Assembly (NCBI GenBank): GCA_024275775.1
Contig: JAJRYM010000227.1
Span: 1-21,631, forward strand
DNA: 21,631 bases
From: Nitrospirota bacterium
GTDB lineage: Bacteria; Nitrospinota_A; UBA7883; JACRGQ01
Direction of reading: 5' to 3'
The notes below the pieces were generated by a model. That model ran no database searches and was not told the origin of the DNA. It worked only from the letters and a program-made list of their open reading frames with translations. Positions 14,417 through 19,780 of this stretch are shown piece after piece; within the stretch, counting starts at the first letter, position 1; each line of letters opens with the position of its first letter. Both the position numbers and the translations under genes were made by a program.

Positions 14417-16876
14417 ATGGATAAGAATAAGGAAAATCTTCTTCCGGTAAATATTGAAGACGAGATGCGCTCGTCCTACATCGATTACGCCATGAGCGTT
14501 ATCGTGGGGCGCGCCTTGCCGGACGTGCGGGACGGCCTGAAACCGGTTCACCGCAGGGTGCTTTTCGCAATGAGCGAGATGGGCAATTTTCACAACAGGC
14601 CGTACAAGAAATCTGCCCGCGTAGTCGGGGATGTAATCGGAAAATACCACCCGCACGGAGACCAGGCGGTGTACGACACAATCGTGCGGATGGCGCAGAA
14701 TTTTTCCATGCGGCACCCATTGGTTGACGGGCAGGGCAATTTCGGTTCGATAGACGGAGATTCCGCCGCCGCCATGCGATACACGGAGGTGAGGCTTCAC
14801 AGGCTGGCGGGGGAAATACTGGCGGATCTCGATAAGGATACGGTTGAATTCGCCCCGAATTACGACGACTCACTCAAAGAGCCGCTCGTGCTTCCGTGCC
14901 GGTCTCCTAATCTTCTGATAAACGGTTCTTCGGGAATCGCCGTCGGCATGACCACCAATATCCCGCCTCACAATCTTCGGGAAGTCTGCGAGGCCGTCTG
15001 TTACCTCATAGACAATCAGGACTGCACAATAGACGACCTGATTAAAATCGTGCCGGGGCCGGATTTTCCGACCGCCGGGCTTATTCAGGGACGCCGGGGG
15101 ATTGTGGACGCCTACCGCACCGGCCGGGGGCTTGTGAGGATGCGGGCCAAGTGCGAAATAGAGACAATAGGCAAAACCGACCGCCAACGCATTGTGGTAA
15201 CCGAGTTCCCGTTTCAGGTTAACAAGGCGCGTACGCTGGAAAAGATTGCCGACCTTCTGCGGGCCAAGAAAATAACCGGAATTTCCGATTTACGCGATGA
15301 ATCCGACAGGAACGGAATCAGCGTAGTTATCGAACTCCGCAAGGACGCCATCCCGCAGATAGTGCTAAACCAGCTTTATAAGCATACCCAACTGCAGGAT
15401 ACGTTCGGGGTGAACATGATAGCCCTCGTAAACCGCCGGCCACTGCTGTTGAACCTGAAAGAAATGCTCGGCCATTTCGTAAAACACCGGATGGTAGTTG
15501 TCACCCGGCGCACGCTTCACGACCTTGCCAAAGCGCGGGCGCGTGAGCATATTCTGGAAGGGCTGGCCATAGCGGTAAGCAATATCGATGCGGTTGTCGC
15601 CCTTATCAGAAAGAGCAAAACGGTTGTGGAGGCCCAGAACGGTCTGATGAAAACGTTCGCTCTGTCGGCCGAACAGGCCAAAGCAATTTTGGAGATGAAA
15701 CTCCAGCGTCTGACAGGTCTTGAGCGGCAGAAGATAATCGACGAGCTTGAAACTGTGCGCAAAGAGATTGAGCGGCTCGTTTATATCCGCGACCACGAGG
15801 AAGAGAAATACCTGATTATCAAGCAGGAGATGAAAGAGATTTCGGCAAAATACGGCAATGATCGGCGCACCGCAATCGAGGATGTCGTAGAAGACCTGGA
15901 AGCCGAAGATCTTATCGCCGATGAGGATATGATAGTAACCCTCACGCAGGGCGGATACATAAAACGGGTGCCGATGGACACCTACCGCGCTCAGAGAAGG
16001 GGCGGGAAGGGCGTAAAGGGAATGACCGTGAAGGAAGAGGACGTTGTGGTGAAACTCTTCGTTGCTTCCACCCATTCGTATCTTCTTATATTCACCTCCG
16101 CCGGAAAGGTTTATCGCAAGAAGGTTTGGGAAGTGCCGCAGACCGGCAGGGTGGCTAAAGGAACGTCGCTGGCGAATCTCTTCTCCATTACCTCCGATGA
16201 AAAGGTTACGGCGGTCTTTGCCGTAAAGGACTTCGGGGACGACCGTTTCCTCATACTGGCAACGAAGAACGGCTCCATTAAAAAAACCCCCTTGTCGGCA
16301 TACTCCAACATCCAGCGGCGCGGCATTTACGCCATACGGCTTACCGAAGAGGACGAGCTGGCGGGCGTGGCGATAAGCAGCGGCGATAACACCGTCTTTC
16401 TCGGAACCGCCCATGGCAAAGGGATACGTTTTCATGAATCCCGCACAAGGCCGATGGGCAGGCATACCGCAGGCGTAAGGGGCATCAGGCTTGCCGAAGG
16501 CGACAGAATCGTCGGCATGGCACTGCCGGAGCCGGGCTCGTACGTTTTGACGATAACCGAAAACGGTTTTGGCAAGAAAACGCCCATTTCCGATTACCGC
16601 CTTATCGGACGCGGCGGCAAAGGCGTGATAAATATCATTACGTCGGAGCGGAACGGAAATGTTGTAACCGTCAAATGCGTAAACGATGAAGGAGAAATTC
16701 TTCTTGTTACCGAGGGGGGCCAGATGGTCAGAACCCGCGTAGGGGAAATATCGGTTATTGGAAGAAACACTCAGGGTGTAAAGATAATCAATACGGCCGA
16801 GGGTAGCAGGGTTGTTTCGATGGCCGTCATTGAAGAAGAGAAAGACGATTCCGGCGATGACGAAACGGCGGAATGA
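14417..16876 (+). CDS. gyrA: DNA gyrase subunit A
   Basis: Breakage-rejoining subunit of gyrase, which introduces negative supercoils with GyrB. The 819-residue protein has the active-site Tyr at 122 (AAAMRYTEV). The N-terminal region around 80-90 (HPHGDQAVYD) can be numbered exactly as in E. coli. The C-terminal beta-pinwheel contains the GyrA box QRRGGKG at 526-532, which separates it from ParC. It ends in an acidic tail. Residue 83, Ser in E. coli and a key quinolone contact, is Gln here, while Asp87 is kept. The next gene's ATG overlaps its stop (ATGA). gyrB is not in the window. Confidence 0.97.
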   Translation: MDKNKENLLPVNIEDEMRSSYIDYAMSVIVGRALPDVRDGLKPVHRRVLFAMSEMGNFHNRPYKKSARVVGDVIGKYHPHGDQAVYDTIVRMAQNFSMRHPLVDGQGNFGSIDGDSAAAMRYTEVRLHRLAGEILADLDKDTVEFAPNYDDSLKEPLVLPCRSPNLLINGSSGIAVGMTTNIPPHNLREVCEAVCYLIDNQDCTIDDLIKIVPGPDFPTAGLIQGRRGIVDAYRTGRGLVRMRAKCEIETIGKTDRQRIVVTEFPFQVNKARTLEKIADLLRAKKITGISDLRDESDRNGISVVIELRKDAIPQIVLNQLYKHTQLQDTFGVNMIALVNRRPLLLNLKEMLGHFVKHRMVVVTRRTLHDLAKARAREHILEGLAIAVSNIDAVVALIRKSKTVVEAQNGLMKTFALSAEQAKAILEMKLQRLTGLERQKIIDELETVRKEIERLVYIRDHEEEKYLIIKQEMKEISAKYGNDRRTAIEDVVEDLEAEDLIADEDMIVTLTQGGYIKRVPMDTYRAQRRGGKGVKGMTVKEEDVVVKLFVASTHSYLLIFTSAGKVYRKKVWEVPQTGRVAKGTSLANLFSITSDEKVTAVFAVKDFGDDRFLILATKNGSIKKTPLSAYSNIQRRGIYAIRLTEEDELAGVAISSGDNTVFLGTAHGKGIRFHESRTRPMGRHTAGVRGIRLAEGDRIVGMALPEPGSYVLTITENGFGKKTPISDYRLIGRGGKGVINIITSERNGNVVTVKCVNDEGEILLVTEGGQMVRTRVGEISVIGRNTQGVKIINTAEGSRVVSMAVIEEEKDDSGDDETAE

Positions 16877-17661
16877 ACACCGGCGTTAAGCGGTTTCCGC
16901 TGGCGGTCGTTTTTCTGCTTTTCGCCTGCGCCCAGCGGGCGGACTCACTTCTGCAAAAAGCTGAAACGCTTCTTCTTCAGAACAGGTACCACGAGGCCGC
17001 CGAAACCTTTCTTCAAGTCGCCGAACGGTATCCGTTCGATCCGCAGGCCGAAACGGCGCTTTTCAGAGCGGGTGAAATTTCCTTGCTGGAACTTTCGGAA
17101 CCGGAAAAGGCGATAACCCATTTTGAAAAAATCGTTAGGGAATTTCCTCAGGGCGAACATTCGGTAAAGGCGGAAGAGTACATCGCTTCGATTTATGAAA
17201 ACAGTCTGAGGGATTTCGATAGTGCCGTTATATGGTATCAGCGCCTCATTAGAAGAGACGATACGCAAGAGAAAGACGGCTACCAGTTTTCTATAGCCCG
17301 CTGTTTTTATAAAAAAGGCGATTACATGCAGGCGATAACGGAATACCGAAACCTCATGAAACAGTTTCCCGAAAGCGGGCTGATTCCCGAAACGAAATAT
17401 CAGATTGCCAACTGCTATTTTGTTATGGATAAATGCGACGAGGCGGTTGCCAGCTACCGGCGCCTGCTGGATAAATACCCGGATATAGAATGGAGATACG
17501 ACATCATGCTTTCCACCGGCGTCTGCATGGAAGAAAAAGAAAATTATGGAAAGGCGCTTGAAATTTACCGCGAGCTCATGGAAACTTCAACGGATAAAAA
17601 ACTTTTGCGGGAAAAAATAGCCGCGATTAACGAAAGAATAAATAAAAGGAAAAACCGCTAG
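16873..17661 (+). CDS. TPR-repeat lipoprotein
   Basis: A 262-residue predicted outer-membrane or periplasmic lipoprotein. The N-terminus has a short hydrophobic signal with a lipobox-like LFAC, placing the lipidated Cys at 19. About five TPR-like helical pairs follow, for example YHEAAETFLQVAERYPFD, PEKAITHFEKIVREFPQG and CDEAVASYRRLLDKYPD. It resembles BamD/CpoB-type proteins but is clearly distinct from the bamD gene in this window. No enzymatic motif is visible, so a scaffold or envelope-assembly role is only inferred. Its start overlaps the gyrA stop by four bases, so it is translationally coupled to gyrA, and serS follows 17 bases on. Confidence 0.85.
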   Translation: MNTGVKRFPLAVVFLLFACAQRADSLLQKAETLLLQNRYHEAAETFLQVAERYPFDPQAETALFRAGEISLLELSEPEKAITHFEKIVREFPQGEHSVKAEEYIASIYENSLRDFDSAVIWYQRLIRRDDTQEKDGYQFSIARCFYKKGDYMQAITEYRNLMKQFPESGLIPETKYQIANCYFVMDKCDEAVASYRRLLDKYPDIEWRYDIMLSTGVCMEEKENYGKALEIYRELMETSTDKKLLREKIAAINERINKRKNR

Positions 17662-17678
17662 AATGCGGGCTTGAAAAA

Positions 17679-18953
17679 ATGATTGATTTAAAACTGCTGA
17701 GAAACAAAAAAGATTACGTAGCTTCCCGGCTGGCGGCGCGCGGAACGGAAATAGCCCTCGACTCCGTTATCTCCGCCGATGCGGATAGAATGTCCGCAAC
17801 GCGGGAGCTAGAGGAGATGCGCAAGCGGATGAACGAGGAGTCCGCGGAAATCGGCAAGCTCGCCCGTGAAGGCAAGGATATCTCCGCCCGGCGGCGGGAG
17901 CTGAAAACCCTTTCCGACGCCATAAAGGAAAAGGAGTCGGCATGCAGGGAAATCGAGGAGCGGTTCAACTCGCTCGCTCTTGTTCTGCCGAACCTGCCCG
18001 ACGAGTCGGTGCCGGCAGGGAAGTCGGAAGATGAAAACGTCGAGATAAGAAAATGGGGGGAGCCTAAGCAATTTTCGTTTGAGCCTAAATCCCACGTGGA
18101 GATAGGCGAAAATCTCGGCATACTCGATTTTAAGCGTGCGGCGAAGATGAGCGGCGCGCGGTTCGCCCTTTATCGCGGGCCGGGCGCGTGGCTGGAAAGA
18201 GCGCTGATAAGCTTCATGCTCAACAGTCACGGCGCCAACGGCTACGAGGAGGTTATCACGCCGTTTATGGTAAACCGCCAGGCGATGACCGGTACCGGCC
18301 AGCTTCCCAAATTTGAGGATGATCTTTTCCGGCTCGAAGGGTTGGATATGTTTCTAATTCCGACGGCCGAGGTATCGGTCACTAACATTTACGCAGGCGA
18401 GATTCTTTCCGCCGGCGAACTGCCGCGCAGGTTCTGCGCCTACACGCCGTGTTTCAGAAAAGAAGCCGGCTCGTACGGCAAGATAGCTACCGGCCTTATC
18501 AGACAGCATCAGTTCAACAAGGTTGAGCTAGTAAAACTTAGCAGGCCGGAAGATTCCATGGCCGAGCTGGAATCGCTCACGGCGGACGCGGAACTTATTC
18601 TCCAAAAACTCGAACTGCCTTACAGGGTCGTGGAACTCTGCACGGGAGACCTAGGCTTCTCAGCGGCAAAGACGTACGATCTTGAGGTCTGGTTGCCGTC
18701 GCAGAACAGATACGTGGAGATTTCATCCTGCTCGAATTTCGGGGATTTTCAGGCGCGCAGACTAGGCATAAGATTCCGGCGGGAAAGCGGCGCTAAGCCG
18801 GAGCTTGTCCATACGATTAACGGCTCCGGGCTGGCGATAGGGCGCGCGCTTGTTGCGATTCTCGAAAATTATCAGAACGAAGACGGCAGTGTGGAAATTC
18901 CTAAAAGTGTGCGCCATTACATGATGGACAGCGATATAATAAAAAAACCTTAG
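17679..18953 (+). CDS. serS: Seryl-tRNA synthetase
   Basis: Charges tRNA-Ser with serine. The 424-residue class II synthetase has an N-terminal coiled-coil arm (about residues 30-105, rich in Glu, Arg and Lys) that reads the long variable arm of tRNA-Ser. Class II motif 2 (FRKEAGSYGK then RQHQFNKVEL) and motif 3 (NGSGLAIGRALVAILE) follow, along with the TGTGQLPKFEDDLF segment. Length is typical. No clear ribosome-binding site precedes the ATG; a TAGAAT hexamer overlaps the stop of the upstream gene 14 bases away and could be a promoter. A tRNA-Ser array begins about 210 bases downstream. Confidence 0.97.
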   Translation: MIDLKLLRNKKDYVASRLAARGTEIALDSVISADADRMSATRELEEMRKRMNEESAEIGKLAREGKDISARRRELKTLSDAIKEKESACREIEERFNSLALVLPNLPDESVPAGKSEDENVEIRKWGEPKQFSFEPKSHVEIGENLGILDFKRAAKMSGARFALYRGPGAWLERALISFMLNSHGANGYEEVITPFMVNRQAMTGTGQLPKFEDDLFRLEGLDMFLIPTAEVSVTNIYAGEILSAGELPRRFCAYTPCFRKEAGSYGKIATGLIRQHQFNKVELVKLSRPEDSMAELESLTADAELILQKLELPYRVVELCTGDLGFSAAKTYDLEVWLPSQNRYVEISSCSNFGDFQARRLGIRFRRESGAKPELVHTINGSGLAIGRALVAILENYQNEDGSVEIPKSVRHYMMDSDIIKKP

Positions 18954-18981
18954 CTTTCGCCGTAACGCGGTTTTTGCAAGT

Positions 18982-19064
18982 GCAGTAAAAACGATATCCT
19001 CCCCTTGGCGCAAGCCCTAAGGGGAGGGGGCCCACGCCAACGGCGTAGGGGTGGGGTTTACTGC
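18982..19064. repeat. Compound inverted-repeat element after serS
   Basis: The 83-base element is bounded by GCAGTAAA (18982-18989) and its exact inverse TTTACTGC (19057-19064). Inside, CCTCCCCTT (18998-19006) pairs with AAGGGGAGG (19019-19027) and is capped by GGC-GCAA-GCC, a GNRA tetraloop hairpin. A second hairpin is ACGCC-AAC-GGCGT (19034-19046). This nested layout resembles REP/MITE-type intergenic repeats or a processed RNA. It could also end serS transcription, although no T-run follows. Confidence 0.75.
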
Positions 19065-19139
19065 TCAATCCCTACCTTCGAGGAATAATCGCGCTATATA
19101 AAAATTTTGGTTTTGTTCTGCCTGTAATCCCGATTTTCG

Positions 19140-19145
19140 TATAAA
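19140..19145 (+). promoter_or_regulatory. tRNA-Ser promoter -10 box, copy 1
   Basis: TATAAA lies 18 bases before the interrupted tRNA-Ser copy. The surrounding 70 bases are nearly identical to those before the intact copy, so the pseudogene is probably still transcribed. The -35 box is unclear (TTCTGC at an 18-base distance is the best candidate). Confidence 0.45.
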
Positions 19146-19199
19146 ATTCCTTTGTATCCCGTCGGAGAGGTGGCCGAGTGGTTGAAGGCAGCGGTCTTG

Positions 19200-19300
19200 G
19201 TTCACGACCTACCTTTGAAAAATACAATAGTCGGGGGAGTTTCAGCGAGTCCCGGCGACTTGCCACGGCGAAGCCCGCAGAACGAAGGCGGACGAAGCTC
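19200..19300 (+). repeat. Insert A, in the anticodon of tRNA-Ser copy 1
   Basis: The 101-base insert follows the G of the TGA anticodon; the next A is missing. It opens with GTTCACGACC and an A-rich stretch homologous to insert B. Its 3' part can fold: GAGTTTC (19237-19243) pairs with GAAGCTC (19294-19300, one G-U), exactly at the insert's end. This encloses a hairpin GCGAGTC / GACTTGC (19245-19263) and a CCGC / GCGG hairpin (19275-19291). It is too short for a known group I or II intron and has no reading frame. Confidence 0.75.
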
Positions 19301-19329
19301 AAACCGCCGTGTGAAAGCACCGGGGGTTC

Positions 19330-19393
19330 AAAACGACCAACCTTTGAAACTATATAGTAGTCGAGGGAGTTTGCACGAGCCGCAGGCGAAGTG
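19330..19393 (+). repeat. Insert B, in the T-loop of tRNA-Ser copy 1
   Basis: A 64-base insert directly after GGTTC of the T-loop. It begins AAAACGACC, shares the ACCTTTGAAA stretch and a CGAC...GTCG pairing with insert A, and ends in a hairpin. That hairpin has TTT and CAC (19370-19376) pairing with GTG and AAA (19391-19396), a GA/GAA internal loop, and a GCC-GCA-GGC tip (19379-19387). The same 3' hairpin recurs in insert C with one loop base changed. Confidence 0.75.
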
Positions 19394-19467
19394 AAATTCC
19401 TCCCCACGTGCAATAATCCCATCGTGTAAAAATTTTGGTTTTGTTCTGCCTGTAGTCCTGATTTTCG

Positions 19468-19473
19468 TATAAA
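19468..19473 (+). promoter_or_regulatory. tRNA-Ser promoter -10 box, copy 2
   Basis: TATAAA lies 18 bases before the intact tRNA-Ser, at the same distance as in copy 1. The -35 box is poorly defined in both copies. The region is part of a tandem duplication with a 328-base period. Confidence 0.5.
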
Positions 19474-19491
19474 ATCCTTTTGTATTCCGTT

Positions 19492-19577
19492 GGAGAGGTG
19501 GCCGAGTGGTTGAAGGCAGCGGTCTTGAAAACCGCCGTGTGAAAGCACCGGGGGTTCGAATCCCTCCCTCTCCGCCA
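19492..19577 (+). tRNA. tRNA-Ser (anticodon TGA)
   Basis: An 86-base tRNA with CCA encoded. The acceptor stem GGAGAGG pairs with CCTCTCC (19567-19573), followed by discriminator G and CCA (19575-19577). The anticodon stem GCGGT/ACCGC (19519-19535) carries loop CTTGAAA with anticodon TGA at 19526-19528. A long class II variable arm (GTG / CAC) follows, then a T-arm GGGGG-TTCGAAT-CCCTC (19550-19566). It should read UCA and, by wobble, other UCN codons. It lies 538 bases after serS, which makes its cognate synthetase. Confidence 0.97.
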
Positions 19578-19613
19578 TAAAACAGCAACCCCTGCGGGGG
19601 CGGTGTTTTATGG
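19575..19613 (+). terminator. Terminator of tRNA-Ser, overlapping its CCA end
   Basis: CCATAAAACA (19575-19584) pairs perfectly with TGTTTTATGG (19604-19613). Inside, CCCC pairs with GGGG around a TGC loop (19589-19599). The stem starts in the tRNA's own CCA. The TGTTTTA run on the 3' side makes it a plausible bidirectional terminator. Confidence 0.7.
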
Positions 19614-19635
19614 CCAAGGGAGACCCGATTCGGTT

Positions 19636-19731
19636 CACCATGGGGTTCAAAACGAGCTTCCTTACTTTTAAATAATCAAAGCGAAGTTTGCACGAGCCGT
19701 AGGCGAAGTGAAATCTCTCCCTCTCCACCCA
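19636..19731 (+). pseudogene. 3' remnant of a third tRNA-Ser, split in the T-loop
   Basis: CACC then GGGGTTC (19642-19648) resembles the T-arm 5' strand of tRNA-Ser. AATC, CTCCCTCTCC and a CC end (19712-19729) resemble its T-arm 3' strand, acceptor strand and CCA with a few changes. The two parts are separated by insert C, at the same T-loop position as insert B in copy 1. No 5' half is recognisable upstream, where the intact gene's terminator lies. Confidence 0.65.
19649..19710 (+). repeat. Insert C, in the T-loop of the tRNA-Ser remnant
   Basis: A 62-base insert after GGTTC. It begins AAAACGAGC and ends with the same hairpin as insert B: TTTGCAC, a GA/GAA internal loop and a GCC / GGC tip, with T instead of C in the loop. 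The middle is AT-rich and differs from A and B. The related ends with a diverged middle suggest an element whose termini are under constraint. Confidence 0.75.
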
Positions 19732-19780
19732 TTGCATGGGCGGCCTCTGTATTAACCACTTACGGACAACACGGACTGTT

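Larger units (their letters stand above)
19164..19405 (+). pseudogene. tRNA-Ser copy interrupted by two insertions
   Basis: The sequence matches the intact tRNA-Ser(TGA) downstream in three blocks. The 5' half (19164-19199) is identical through the anticodon loop up to the G of TGA. The middle block (19301-19329) runs from the 3' side of the anticodon loop through GGTTC of the T-loop and is also identical. The last block (19394-19405) is a degenerate T-stem 3' strand without a recognisable acceptor or CCA. Between the blocks lie inserts of 101 and 64 bases. The anticodon is split and the acceptor stem lost, so it should not give a functional tRNA unless unusual splicing exists. Confidence 0.85.
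18954..19780. other. 827-base region without protein genes
   Basis: The region between serS and the cytochrome gene holds, in order: a compound inverted-repeat element, an interrupted tRNA-Ser pseudogene with its promoter, an intact tRNA-Ser with promoter and terminator, and a tRNA-Ser 3' remnant with another insert. Open reading frames here are antisense or fused readings of tRNA sequence and are not supported as genes. The last 50 bases contain a small hairpin (CCCAT / ATGGG, 19728-19740) and nothing else I can name. Confidence 0.8.

Noticed and set aside
15365..16465. 366-residue minus-strand frame inside gyrA
   Set aside because: It is fully antisense to the conserved gyrA coding region and has no recognisable domains.
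19200..19300. Insert A as a group I intron
   Set aside because: At 101 bases it is too short for a group I catalytic core. No P3-P7 elements are recognisable, and it replaces a base of the anticodon rather than sitting at a usual group I tRNA site.
19152..19394. 80-residue plus-strand frame over the interrupted tRNA
   Set aside because: It is explained by tRNA-Ser sequence and inserts A and B and has no ribosome-binding site or protein-like composition.
19072..19737. 221-residue minus-strand reading frame across the tRNA array
   Set aside because: It contains the EREGFEPPVLSHGG type peptide that arises from reading tRNA-Ser backwards, repeated once per tRNA copy. It is a translation of tRNA sequence, not a gene.
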